Shown here one piece after another: positions 36,204 to 45,454 of a stretch of DNA of 64,000 nucleotides (positions are counted from its first letter, which is position 1; the number at the start of each line of letters is the position of its first letter). The DNA lies in the NCBI RefSeq assembly GCF_030758455.1, contig NZ_CP132353.1:248001-312000 (forward strand), given 5' to 3'. This DNA is from Erwinia pyri. GTDB lineage: Bacteria; Pseudomonadota; Gammaproteobacteria; Enterobacterales; Enterobacteriaceae. Made by a program: the position numbers and the translations under genes. Below the pieces are notes generated by a model. The model searched no databases. It saw only the letters and a program-made list of their open reading frames with translations, and was not told the origin of the DNA.

Positions 36204-37265
36204 TTAAGAGGCGATTAATGCCAGGCCCTGCGGTTTGAAATCCACATTGACGTGGGCAGCCAGCGGTAATATCTGCTCCATCTGGCTGTCAATAATAAAC
36301 AGCGCGCCAAGCGGCGTACTGACTTCATATTCGATATGGTCACCCAGCCAGGTTGCATGCACGATTTGCCCTGCCAGCGCTCCTGCGCCGCCTGAGTTGA
36401 GCGTAATATATTGGGGTCTTATGGAAAGCTGCGCTTTACCCGGTTTCGCGCCACTGCTGCGTACCCGATAGCGCTGGTTGCCCACGCTTACCTGGGCGTA
36501 CTCGCCGTCTGTGGTGTCAACTTCACAGGGCAGAATATTAGCTTCTCCCATAAAGTCGGCAATAAATACCGAGTTTGGCGAGTGGTAGAGCGTATCGGGC
36601 GCGCCCTGCTGTGCAATTTCGCCCTCCTTCATCACGATAATTTTATCGGAGACCGCCAGCGCCTCTTCCTGGTCATGGGTGACGTAGACGGCGGTAAAGC
36701 CCAGCCGCTGCTGCAGGTCGCGAATATCGGTGCGTACGCGACGGCGCAGACGCTCATCCAGATTTGAAAGCGGCTCATCCAGCAACAGTACCTGCGGCTC
36801 CAGCACCAGCGCACGCGCCACGGCGATACGCTGCTGCTGCCCGCCGGAAAGCTCTGACGGCAGCCGGTTTCCCTGCTGCTCCAGCCCGACCAGCTTTAGT
36901 CCCTCTCTGGCGCGATCCTGCGCTTCCCGCTTACGCAGGCCGCCCGACAGCAGTCCGTACATAACATTTTCCAGGGCTGACATATGAGGAAACAGCGCAT
37001 AAGACTGAAACACCATCGCTACGTCGCGCTCGTTGGCGGGAAGATGCGTGACCTCTTTACCGCCAATCAGGATACGCCCTGATGTGGGGTGCTCCAGCCC
37101 GGCCAGCAAGCGCAGGGTGGTGGTTTTACCGCAGCCCGAAGGGCCGAGAAGGGTCACCAGCGTGCCCGCCTCCACGGTTAATGAAAGATCGGGTATAGCG
37201 TCAAAACCGGCGAAGCGCTTGGAAACCTGCTCAAACACCACTGTTCCTGCGGTAACGATGCTCAT
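36204..37265 (-). CDS. ABC transporter ATPase, AfuC/FbpC type
   Basis: A 353-residue ATPase. Residues 10-245 form the nucleotide-binding domain with Walker A GPSGCGKTT, Q-loop VFQSYALFPHM, signature LSGGQQQR, Walker B VLLLDEPLSNLD and switch His in THDQEEAL; residues 260-353 form a TOBE domain. The ATG overlaps the permease stop (ATGA). Proteins of this wording are often labelled ferric transporters, but the neighbouring permease and binding protein match AfuB and AfuA, so I read it as the ATPase of a sugar-phosphate importer. Confidence 0.88.
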   Translation of the reverse strand: MSIVTAGTVVFEQVSKRFAGFDAIPDLSLTVEAGTLVTLLGPSGCGKTTTLRLLAGLEHPTSGRILIGGKEVTHLPANERDVAMVFQSYALFPHMSALENVMYGLLSGGLRKREAQDRAREGLKLVGLEQQGNRLPSELSGGQQQRIAVARALVLEPQVLLLDEPLSNLDERLRRRVRTDIRDLQQRLGFTAVYVTHDQEEALAVSDKIIVMKEGEIAQQGAPDTLYHSPNSVFIADFMGEANILPCEVDTTDGEYAQVSVGNQRYRVRSSGAKPGKAQLSIRPQYITLNSGGAGALAGQIVHATWLGDHIEYEVSTPLGALFIIDSQMEQILPLAAHVNVDFKPQGLALIAS

Positions 37266-39496
37266 AGGGCGTTCTCCTGTATTAACGGTTTCCGGGAAAG
37301 AGGAACAACAGTGGCCGGGATAAGGGCGGCCGTGCGGCGTAAGCGCCGCTCGCCGACCAGCAGCTGGAAGAGGGCGATGATCGCCAGCATCACCACAATC
37401 AAAACGGATGAGTAAGCAATCGCTACGCCGTACTCGCCGTTTTCCACCAGCCCGACAATGTAAGAGGTGGCCATGTTGTACTGGGCGCTGACCAGAAAGA
37501 TCACGGCGCTGATAGAGGTAATGGCGCGAACAAAGGCGTAGACCAGCGCGGCGCTGATGGCGGGTTTCAGCAAGGGCAGAATAACTCTGGTCAGCGTGCG
37601 GAAGCTGTTGGCACCCAGCGTCAGCGAGGCTTCATCCAGGCTTTTATCCAGCTGGCTCATAGCGGCGATGCCGCCACGGACGCCCACCGGCATGTTGCGG
37701 AAAACAAAGCAGGCGACGAGGATCAGCGCCGTACCGGTTATCTCCAGCGGCGGCAGGTTATAAGCCATCACGTAGCTGACGCCAATCACCGTGCCGGGAA
37801 TAGCAAAACTCAGCATCAGCATGAACTCAAAGGTCTGACGGCCGGCAAACTTTTGCCTGACGATAAGCCATGCGGTGAGTAAGCCGACCACAGCCGTGAG
37901 CGGAGCGGCAATCAGCGCAATTTCCAGCGTGGTCCAGAAGGAGTTCCACGCTACGCCGCTCCAGAGCAGATGCCCATCCTGCAGGGAAACGCGGAAGGCG
38001 CGAATATAGTGGTCCAGCGTCAGGCTGTTATCCAGTCCCCATGACTGCACAAATCCTCCTACCATGATCATGCCGTAGACCACCAGCGTAAACAGGCCCC
38101 AGGGGATTACCATCCCGTAAATGCCCGCCCGCAGGGGTTTTGGCAGCGTGGTGTGACGGCCGCCATCCCCTTTGCCGGTAACAGTGGCGAAATTTTTACC
38201 CGAGAGCCAGAGTCGCTGGATAATAAAGGCGCATAACGTAAAGCCCAGCAGGATCATCGCCAGCACCGCCGCGCGGCTGGGATCGTTTTGCGCGCCAACG
38301 ACGGAGAAGAAGATCTCCGTAGAGAGGACGCCGTGGCTGCCGCCCAGCACCATAGGGTTGCCGAAATCAGCCATGCTTTCGATAAAACTGATTAAAAAAG
38401 CGTTGGCCAGGCCCGGCGCCATGAGCGGCAGCGAAACGCGGGAAAAAGTGCGCCAGCGGTTGGCTCGCAGAGTTTGTGAAGCCTCCTCCAGCGACGGGCT
38501 TACCCCTTCCACTACACCGATCAGCACCATAAATGCCACCGGCGTGAAGGAGAGGACCTGAGCAATCCAGATGCCGGTCATGCCATAGAGCCAGCGGCCC
38601 GGTTCGATGCCAAACAGCGCTGCCAGCTGTGCGGTAACCACGCCCGAGCGCCCGAACAGCAGAATCAAAGCCAGGCCAATTACAAAGGGCGGGGTGATAA
38701 TCGGAAGAATGGTCAGCAGGCGTAGCGCTTTCTTGTAGGGCAAAGCAGTACGCGTAGCGGCCAGGGCAAATGCCAGTCCAAGCAGCGTGGAGCCTGATGC
38801 CGTCATCAGCGCCAGCGCCAGCGTACGCCAGGCTGTGCCGCAGTTACCGCCCGCAAAGCAGGCAAGGCTCCAGATTGAGGGGTCGCGCATATTGTTGATC
38901 AGGCCATCCGGCCTGAAGCTGCCGTCAACATCCTGTACAGAGACAATAAACAGACTTATCACCGGGTAAAGCACAAAGGTGCTGACCAGGGCGACCAGTA
39001 AAACGATGGCGGCAACCACAAAGGCATCACCGCGCAACGCGCCGCGCTCTGCCAGCGCAAAAGCGAACAGCAGCAGAAAAACGGTCAGCATCAGCAGCGC
39101 ACCTGCACCCATTGCCGGCTGGCCCTGGGTCAGCGGCCCGAACAGACCTTCCAGCCACTGCCAGTTCCAGCCGCTATAACCGATGGCGTGACCTTCCAGC
39201 ACCATAAACAGCACGCCGGTGCCGCTAATAGTCAGCAGCAACCCGCTGCGCCAGCCGCTCCGTTGCATAAGCCCGCAGAGCGCCGCCAGCGCCAGCAGGC
39301 CAACAATGACGCCCAGCCACGCATGTGAATAGAGTGATATCTGCCATAAAGCAGGCGCGGAGGCTTCATCACGCCACAGCGTGACAAGCCAGCTAAAATC
39401 GAAGAAGCCGTTTTCAAGGCTGTACCACGGCAGTAGCGTCAGCGCTACCGCCCCCAAAGCCAGCGCGATAACTAATCGCCGGTTATTTGCATTCAT
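37262..39496 (-). CDS. ABC transporter fused double permease, AfuB type
   Basis: A 744-residue inner-membrane protein that fuses both pore halves, as in AfuB and FbpB. Two ATPase-docking loops are visible: EEASQTLRANRWRTFSRVSL near residue 340 and DEASLTLGANSFRTLTRVIL near 640. The first 170 residues form an extra hydrophobic N-terminal region with several helices ahead of the first permease half. A strong Shine-Dalgarno (GAGGTGATAG) precedes the ATG, 72 bases after the binding-protein stop. Confidence 0.88.
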   Translation of the reverse strand: MNANNRRLVIALALGAVALTLLPWYSLENGFFDFSWLVTLWRDEASAPALWQISLYSHAWLGVIVGLLALAALCGLMQRSGWRSGLLLTISGTGVLFMVLEGHAIGYSGWNWQWLEGLFGPLTQGQPAMGAGALLMLTVFLLLFAFALAERGALRGDAFVVAAIVLLVALVSTFVLYPVISLFIVSVQDVDGSFRPDGLINNMRDPSIWSLACFAGGNCGTAWRTLALALMTASGSTLLGLAFALAATRTALPYKKALRLLTILPIITPPFVIGLALILLFGRSGVVTAQLAALFGIEPGRWLYGMTGIWIAQVLSFTPVAFMVLIGVVEGVSPSLEEASQTLRANRWRTFSRVSLPLMAPGLANAFLISFIESMADFGNPMVLGGSHGVLSTEIFFSVVGAQNDPSRAAVLAMILLGFTLCAFIIQRLWLSGKNFATVTGKGDGGRHTTLPKPLRAGIYGMVIPWGLFTLVVYGMIMVGGFVQSWGLDNSLTLDHYIRAFRVSLQDGHLLWSGVAWNSFWTTLEIALIAAPLTAVVGLLTAWLIVRQKFAGRQTFEFMLMLSFAIPGTVIGVSYVMAYNLPPLEITGTALILVACFVFRNMPVGVRGGIAAMSQLDKSLDEASLTLGANSFRTLTRVILPLLKPAISAALVYAFVRAITSISAVIFLVSAQYNMATSYIVGLVENGEYGVAIAYSSVLIVVMLAIIALFQLLVGERRLRRTAALIPATVVPLSRKPLIQENAL

Positions 39497-39568
39497 CTAT
39501 CACCTCGACCTGGTTCAGGCAGGCGGACATCAGGCGCAGGCCACCGCAGTTACGTTAAAAGGGCAGAA

Positions 39569-40597
39569 TTACTGTGCGCTGGAGCCGATCTCTTTATCCC
39601 AACGGCCAAGCAGCGCTTTGCGTTTGGCAGAATCTCCGTAGGTTTTGAAGTCATAATCGATAAGCTTGATCTTCTCGAAGCGCGGCGCGTAGTCCGAGAT
39701 TTCCGCTTTGGTGTTAGAGGGAAGCTGGAAAGATTTGGCTTCTTTCATGTGCGACTGCGCTTCCGCTGAGAGCGCCCAGTCATACCAGACTTTGGCGCTG
39801 GGCAGATTGCGTGCGCCTTTTACGATCGACATTGAGCCAATCTCATAGCCGGTACCTTCACAGGGTGCGACGGTTTTTATGGGAAACCCCTCAACTTCCA
39901 TCGCGACCGCATCGTGCATAAACACGATGCCGACGGTGGTCTCGCCACGCGCTGCCGCTTTGACCGGCGCAGAGCCCGATTTGGTGTATTGGGAAATATT
40001 GGCGTTCAGCTTTTTCAGATAAGCAAAGGCCTGATCTTCACCCATGATCTGCACCAGCGTAGCCAGAGTGTTGTAGGCCGTACCGGAGGAGTTTGGATTG
40101 GCGATCTGGATTTCCCCCTTGAATCCCGGATCGAGCAGATCCGCCCAGCATGCCGGAGCTTTGAGCTTTTTCTCTGCCAGCAGTTTGGCGTTATATCCCC
40201 AACCCAGCGCACCTGCGTAAATACCAACCGTGCGGTAACCGGAGATTTCCGCCTGCTTTTGCGCCCACTCATGCTGTTGAGTAAGCAACGGTGATTTGTA
40301 AACCTGCGTTAATCCCTCTTCGGCCGCCTGCATGTGAGGATCGCCCGTTCCCGCCCACCAGATATCGGTACGGGGGTTACGCGCTTCGCTGCGAAGACGC
40401 GCATAGGCTTCTCCTGCGGAGAGTCGCACCATGCTGACTTTTATATCAGGATGCGTCTGGCTGAAAACGCGGGTCATCTGCTCACAGACCACCACGTCAG
40501 CCGAGCAGATCATATTGAGATTACCCGCAGCGCTGGCCGCAAACGGGGAGAGCGAGCAGCAGAGAGCAAGGGCAGGGGTCAACAAGGTATAACGCAT
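39569..40597 (-). CDS. ABC transporter periplasmic binding protein, AfuA-like (sugar phosphate)
   Basis: A 342-residue periplasmic binding protein. Residues 1-23 are a signal peptide ending AASA. The sequence carries the stretch typical of AfuA: SAGEAYARLRSE, then DIWWAGTGDPHMQAAEEGL, YRTVGIYAGALGWGYN, IANPNSSGTAY and CEGTGYEIGSMSIVKGARN. AfuA of Actinobacillus and enteric pathogens binds hexose phosphates and sedoheptulose-7-phosphate rather than iron, so a phosphorylated sugar is the likely ligand. The frame is open 51 bases further, but ATG 40597 has AAGGAG at the right distance. It is first in the operon, downstream of a LacI operator. Confidence 0.88.
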   Translation of the reverse strand: MRYTLLTPALALCCSLSPFAASAAGNLNMICSADVVVCEQMTRVFSQTHPDIKVSMVRLSAGEAYARLRSEARNPRTDIWWAGTGDPHMQAAEEGLTQVYKSPLLTQQHEWAQKQAEISGYRTVGIYAGALGWGYNAKLLAEKKLKAPACWADLLDPGFKGEIQIANPNSSGTAYNTLATLVQIMGEDQAFAYLKKLNANISQYTKSGSAPVKAAARGETTVGIVFMHDAVAMEVEGFPIKTVAPCEGTGYEIGSMSIVKGARNLPSAKVWYDWALSAEAQSHMKEAKSFQLPSNTKAEISDYAPRFEKIKLIDYDFKTYGDSAKRKALLGRWDKEIGSSAQ

Positions 40598-40643
40598 GGT
40601 GTTCTCCTTGGGGTTGAGGTGATGCTTCACCGGCATCTTTTTT

Positions 40644-40657
40644 TGCACAGCTGTGCA
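40644..40657. promoter_or_regulatory. LacI-type operator 1 (importer side)
   Basis: TGCACAGCTGTGCA is a perfect 14-base palindrome with a central CG-free AGCT, 47 bases upstream of the binding-protein ATG. The same 18 bases, TTTTGCACAGCTGTGCAG, recur at operator 2. Confidence 0.75.
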
Positions 40658-40752
40658 GATTAGTAGAGAACAAAAAATAGCCTGTCAATCCAGCTCTGCT
40701 GCAATTGGCGGTTGCCGTCACAAAAATGCAACATTCGCAGTCGATTTTATTT

Positions 40753-40766
40753 TGCACAGCTGTGCA
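40753..40766. promoter_or_regulatory. LacI-type operator 2 (regulator side)
   Basis: An identical copy of the palindrome TGCACAGCTGTGCA, centre to centre 109 bases from operator 1 and 51 bases before the LacI-family start. Two identical sites in one divergon suggest looping and autoregulation. Confidence 0.75.
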
Positions 40767-40816
40767 GTTCAGGGCAAACTGGAGCCGTTCATGAAAAACT
40801 GGTGGGAATAAGCCTG

Positions 40817-41848
40817 ATGCAGGAGAAAACAGTGGTCAGCGCACAGGATGTTGCTCTACGGGCGGGCGTATCACGTTCTGCGGTATCCCGCGTCTTTACG
40901 CCGGGCGCCAGCGTATCGGAACCGATGCGCGCCCGCGTCCTGAAAGCGGCAGAAGAGCTGGGTTATCACGTCAATCATCTCGCCCGCAGCCTGGTAAGAA
41001 ACCGCAGCGGCATAGTCTGTTTGATTGTTTCAGAGGTGGCCACCCCCTATCGCGCCACCCTGGTCAGCTGGCTGACTCAGTTACTTCAGGAGGCGGGAAA
41101 AGTGGCGATGATCATTAATACCGATCGCTCGGACAGCCGCGTTTCAGCAGCCCTGCAGCAGGCGATTAATTTTCGTGCCGATGCGTCGATTATTCTCTCC
41201 GGCATGCCTGACCGTACCATCACCCGCCTCTGCTACCAGCATGGGCAACACCTGGTACTGATCAACCGCGACGAGACGCTGCCGGGATCGCTAAGCATCA
41301 ATCTCGACTCTACCCAGGCTGCCGAAACTGCATTAATGGCTTTTCAGCGTGCGGGATGTCGCCACCTTGCATTCGCCAATTCGCTGGCAGGGACGCCCAG
41401 CCTGATGAAACGAGAGGCCGACTTTCTGGCCGCCGCCGCCCGAGCTGAGATTGCGGTCACGGTGGAACGCTTTGGCAGTACCTCGTATGAGAGCGGCCAG
41501 ATCCTTGCGCATCGCCTGCTGACGCGACAGCAGCGTCCCGATGCCATCTACTGCGTTACCGACCTGGTGGCCTGTGGGCTGATGGATGAAGCGCGGCATC
41601 GTTTTGGCCTGCGCATTCCGGAAGATCTTTGCGTGGTAGGGTATGACAATATCCCGCAAAGCGGCTGGTCATCTTACGATTTGACTACCTTTACCCAGCC
41701 CATCGAACAGTTTGCACGTGAAGCTGTGCGCTGGCTGATTGAGCAGGATAACCACTCTGATGAACTGCGGCCACGCACCGGACAGCTAAACCACAGCCTG
41801 ATTTATGAGGCAAATGTCGTGTGGCGCGGCTCGGTGCGCAGCGGTTAA
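40817..41848 (+). CDS. LacI-family regulator of the AfuABC-like/phosphatase operon
   Basis: A 343-residue repressor. The helix-turn-helix with hinge is at residues 7-60 (VSAQDVALRAGVSRSAVSRV), followed by a periplasmic-binding-protein-like sensor domain (IVCLIVSEVATPYRATLVSW, later VVGYDNIPQSGW). ATG 40817 is chosen because LacI proteins start a few residues before this HTH; the frame is open 105 bases more. It is divergent from the importer operon, and two identical palindromes lie between them. The effector is probably the imported or dephosphorylated sugar, which is inference. Confidence 0.9.
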   Translation: MQEKTVVSAQDVALRAGVSRSAVSRVFTPGASVSEPMRARVLKAAEELGYHVNHLARSLVRNRSGIVCLIVSEVATPYRATLVSWLTQLLQEAGKVAMIINTDRSDSRVSAALQQAINFRADASIILSGMPDRTITRLCYQHGQHLVLINRDETLPGSLSINLDSTQAAETALMAFQRAGCRHLAFANSLAGTPSLMKREADFLAAAARAEIAVTVERFGSTSYESGQILAHRLLTRQQRPDAIYCVTDLVACGLMDEARHRFGLRIPEDLCVVGYDNIPQSGWSSYDLTTFTQPIEQFAREAVRWLIEQDNHSDELRPRTGQLNHSLIYEANVVWRGSVRSG

Positions 41849-41894
41849 TGGAGGCGTCCTGCGGGCAGGGATACCTGCAGGAGCCGTGAGCCCG

Positions 41895-43013
41895 TTACTG
41901 GGTGGCTGGCAGGCCCTCCTCTTCAGGCTCGGCTTCCTGCGCTTCCGCCAGGTAAGGGTTTTTCACCACCAGATTAGGCAGCGCCATCTCAACACCTATC
42001 TCCTGCAGGCGCTCAATAATCTGAATATTGATCTCCTGCTGAATATCCATGTATTTGTTGTAGTCCGCCGTGTTAACGATATGCACCACTTCATAGTTCA
42101 GTCGGTCGGTGCCAAAGCCCAGCAGATGCGCCCGGTCGAACTTTGTTTCCCCTGCTTCAGTAATAATCTGACCGACAATTTCACCAATCTTGCGCAGTTT
42201 TTCCGGCGGCGTATTCAGCGCCACGCCAAAGGTGAAGACGATGCGTCGGGTCTGCATACGCTTGTAATTGTGCAGCGTCTGCTGAAGCAGAATGGCGTTA
42301 CCACAGACAATCTGTTCGCCGCTCAGACTGCGGATGCGGGTGGTTTTCAGCCCGATATGCTCGATAGTACCGGCAACATCATTAAAGACCACGAAGTCAC
42401 CAATCTCAAACGGCTTATCAAAGCCAATGGAGAGCGAGGCAAACACGTCGCTAAGGATGGTCTGAACAGCCAGCGCAATAGCGATACCGCCCACCCCCAG
42501 GCTGGCTACCAGCGCAGTAATATCTACCCCGGCGTTAGCCAGTATTGAGAGCAGCATTACTGACCAGACCACGGCTCGCAGGAGCAGACCGGTGATCACC
42601 AGCGTCACCGGATTTTTAATCATGCCGGGCTGAGTCATCAACTGACGAAGCCAGGAGACTACCCCCTGATCCATCCAGAGTGCAATTTGCACCGCCAGCA
42701 CCAGGAACCAGGCGTGGCTGATGGTGTTATAAAGGTTATCCGGCAGGTTGATAAAGCGCAGGCTGAATAAAAAAGCAGAGATGAAAATCAGGGATTTACT
42801 GGTTCTTTTCAGCATATCTGTGAGGATGATGCGCCCTTTATTGGCCGCGGCGTGTTTCTCTCCCCAACTGTTGATTGCTTTCTGAATGAAAGAGAGCAGC
42901 CGATTAATCACCCAGTACATGACCAGCGTTACCAGAACCACGGTGGCGGTTCCTATCCAGAACGAGGGGGTCATCAGCAGGTTGAAAAAATGGAAGCGCG
43001 ACAGAAATTGCAT
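41895..43013 (-). CDS. MscS-family mechanosensitive channel
   Basis: A 372-residue inner-membrane channel protein with about five hydrophobic segments in residues 15-190. The pore helix and beta domain signature is intact: GVGGIAIALAVQTILSDVFA, then GDFVVFNDVAGTIEHIGL and TTRIRSLSGEQIVCGNA. Family members open under membrane tension to protect against osmotic downshock. The C-terminus is acidic. ATG 43013 is taken for its AGGAGAG; the open frame continues 222 bases. The gene lies next to proP, another osmotic-stress gene, but each has its own transcription signals. Confidence 0.9.
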   Translation of the reverse strand: MQFLSRFHFFNLLMTPSFWIGTATVVLVTLVMYWVINRLLSFIQKAINSWGEKHAAANKGRIILTDMLKRTSKSLIFISAFLFSLRFINLPDNLYNTISHAWFLVLAVQIALWMDQGVVSWLRQLMTQPGMIKNPVTLVITGLLLRAVVWSVMLLSILANAGVDITALVASLGVGGIAIALAVQTILSDVFASLSIGFDKPFEIGDFVVFNDVAGTIEHIGLKTTRIRSLSGEQIVCGNAILLQQTLHNYKRMQTRRIVFTFGVALNTPPEKLRKIGEIVGQIITEAGETKFDRAHLLGFGTDRLNYEVVHIVNTADYNKYMDIQQEINIQIIERLQEIGVEMALPNLVVKNPYLAEAQEAEPEEEGLPATQ

Positions 43014-43200
43014 GTTCTCTCCTTGTGTCAGAAAAAAAGTCCAAAAGGAAAGGATAGACAAGGTGCCAGAGTGCGTCGAACTTGCAGAGGCCCCTGTTCC
43101 GGGTGAAAGTGCTGGTTTGAAGCCCTGCAAAGAGGAGCAGAGGCGATCATCTTTATCAGCCTGAACGGATGTAGCCTTCCAATACTGCGGCTGCCAGAAT

Positions 43201-43231
43201 AAAAAAAGGCCCGCTATCAGGCGGGCCTTTT
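43201..43231 (-). terminator. Rho-independent terminator of proP
   Basis: AAAAGGCCCGC and GCGGGCCTTTT form an 11-base stem with loop TATCAG, preceded by seven A that give the T-run on the minus strand, 16 bases past the proP stop. Confidence 0.9.
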
Positions 43232-43247
43232 GCATTAATCACATCAG

Positions 43248-44753
43248 CTATTCATTAATATTTGGATGTTGATGGATCAGATGCTTACGTTTCTCTTCCA
43301 GCTCCGCTATCTGCTCACTGATATCATCAATTTTGCTCTCGATATTATCGTGATGCTCCTGCAGGATCTCTTTAGCTTCATCAATATCTGAAGCGGCAGG
43401 CGTTGCGCCGCGCAGAGGCATATTTGCGGTTTCCTTCATCATAATACCGGTCACCAGACCCACAACCGCAACCACCATCAGGTAATAAGCAGGCATGTAG
43501 AGGTTAGCGGTATATTCCACCAGCCAGGCCGCCAGCGTTGGCGTTAAACCTGCAACTAAAATCGAAATATTGAAGGCGCTTGCCAGCGCGCTGTAACGGA
43601 TATGCGTAGGGAACATCGCGGGAAGCGAGGAGGCCATAACGCCGGTAAAGCAGTTCAGCACCACGGCCAGAATCAGCAGCCCGGCAAAAATCAGCCCCAT
43701 CACGTTACTGTTGATCAGCATAAAGCAGGGAATAGCCAGGAACAGCAGCGCCACGCTGCCGATAATCACAAACGGACGGCGGCCAAACTTATCACTCATC
43801 AAGCCCATAACCGGCTGGATAAACAGCATACCAATCATGATAGCGATAATGATCAGGACGCCGTGATCTTCAGAATAGTGAAGATTGTGCGACAGGTAGC
43901 TTGGCATATACGTCAACAGCATGTAGTAAGTGACGTTGGTTGAGAGCACCAGACCAATACAGGCCAGCAAACTTTTCCAGTGTTTGGTAGCGATCTCTTT
44001 GAAAGAGACTTTTGGTCCATCAGCCAGACCTTCGCGATCGCCTTTTTCAAGTTTATCCACATGCTGCTGGAACGCAGGTGTCTCTTCCAGCGCGTTACGC
44101 AGATAGATCCCAATCAGACCAAGCGGCAGCGCAACAAAGAACGGCACGCGCCAGCCCCACTCCAGGAATTTGGCTTCGCCGATCACGGCGGAAATCAGTA
44201 CGACCAGGCCTGCGCCGGTCACAAATCCCACGATGGAGCCGAAATCGAGCCAGCTTCCCATAAAGCCGCGTTTGCGGTCGGGAGAATATTCCGCCACAAA
44301 GATGGAAGCACCGGTATATTCGCCGCCCACCGAGAAGCCCTGAGCCATTTTACAGAGCAGCAGCAGCACAGGTGCCCAGACGCCAATGGAGGCGTAGGAG
44401 GGTATCAGGCCGATACAGAAAGTACTGACGGACATAATCACAATGGTGATAGAGAGTATTTTCTGACGGCCGTACTTGTCACCCAGTGCACCAAAGAACA
44501 GGCCACCCAGCGGACGAATCAGGAAAGGAACAGAGAAGGTTGCCAGTGCGGCAATCATCTGTAGGCCGGGATCGGCACCCGGGAAGAACACCTGACCCAA
44601 TGCATAGGCCACAAAGCCATAAACCCCAAAGTCAAACCACTCCATGGCGTTGCCCAGCGACGCTGCGGTAATGGCTTTGCGTAACCTGGCATCATCAATG
44701 ATCGTTACGTCTTTTAAGCCTATCGGCTTAACACGCTTCCTACGTAGCTTCAT
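43248..44753 (-). CDS. proP: Proline/betaine:proton symporter ProP
   Basis: A 501-residue MFS osmoprotectant importer of the inner membrane, one residue longer than E. coli ProP. Twelve helices are preceded by the conserved KPIGLKDVTIIDDARLRKAI, and LGNAMEWFDFGVYGFVAYAL opens the first helix. Residues about 455-501 form the cytoplasmic antiparallel coiled coil (DEAKEILQEHHDNIESKIDD) that tunes the osmotic threshold in E. coli. ATG 44753 matches the E. coli start; the frame is open 66 bases upstream. It ends at a strong terminator. Confidence 0.97.
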   Translation of the reverse strand: MKLRRKRVKPIGLKDVTIIDDARLRKAITAASLGNAMEWFDFGVYGFVAYALGQVFFPGADPGLQMIAALATFSVPFLIRPLGGLFFGALGDKYGRQKILSITIVIMSVSTFCIGLIPSYASIGVWAPVLLLLCKMAQGFSVGGEYTGASIFVAEYSPDRKRGFMGSWLDFGSIVGFVTGAGLVVLISAVIGEAKFLEWGWRVPFFVALPLGLIGIYLRNALEETPAFQQHVDKLEKGDREGLADGPKVSFKEIATKHWKSLLACIGLVLSTNVTYYMLLTYMPSYLSHNLHYSEDHGVLIIIAIMIGMLFIQPVMGLMSDKFGRRPFVIIGSVALLFLAIPCFMLINSNVMGLIFAGLLILAVVLNCFTGVMASSLPAMFPTHIRYSALASAFNISILVAGLTPTLAAWLVEYTANLYMPAYYLMVVAVVGLVTGIMMKETANMPLRGATPAASDIDEAKEILQEHHDNIESKIDDISEQIAELEEKRKHLIHQHPNINE

Positions 44754-45454
44754 ATAAAACACCCTGTGATTGTCTGTTTCCCGATTAAATTTTGTCCGGT
44801 TTGCCAGAGCGATACCCACGGCTCATGGCAAAATGGTACAAATAGTGTAGGGCTATATACCCTACAGGCAGCGATTTGTAGCGGGTATTTGCCCCGCTCA
44901 ACAAATATCTGTCTGCTTTCAGTATATCGTTTCTTCCGGCACGAACATAATTTCTCCCTGAAATCAGGGTGACTGAAGAGATCGTTCAATCATTTTATGC
45001 CGCAGCGTTTTGCCTGAATGGCCTGAATCACAGCGGGTTATCCTGAAGGGTGAGGAGACACTGAAAACTATTATATTGTGACGGGGGAAATACCCATCGT
45101 ATTTACAGGCAAATAACGAACAAATTTTATATTCTGAATTAAGTTAAATTAATGAATATTTTCGATAAAGTCCGCTGCTGCGCCTGAAGAAACTATAAGT
45201 CATACTCTCTGGCGCTTTATAGCGAAGCCAGCCATGTATAATAAAAAATCCCCCGTCTTTAAAAATCATTTTCTTAATAGCGTTGACAGGATTGAAGTTA
45301 ATTTGGCTGCCTGGCGAGAATATCACGCCTTTTCCCTGTTAACTGTCCGGGTATTTGCCCGCAAAATGCGTGGCAAAAAGGCGCTGTCAGCGTCGATATG
45401 ACGCTGGAGAGAGAGGTTATTCAGCGTAAAATAATTTTTCATCAGGCAGAAAAA
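44754..45454. other. 701-base region upstream of proP without a supported gene
   Basis: This long gap lies between proP and the phosphodiesterase gene. It must hold the proP promoters, but I could not place them with confidence. One plus-strand frame (45234-45401, 55 codons, product basic and starting MYNKKSPVFKN) lacks a Shine-Dalgarno. No repeat, RNA gene or insertion sequence is evident. Confidence 0.4.

Noticed and set aside
36204-40597. Naming this operon a ferric-iron (FbpABC) transporter
   Set aside because: The binding protein carries AfuA-type segments and the operon contains a sugar/inositol phosphatase; no Fur-like site was seen and the operators are LacI-type.
45144-45326. 60-codon minus-strand frame in the proP upstream gap
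   Set aside because: No ribosome site, unlikely composition, and it overlaps the equally weak plus-strand frame.
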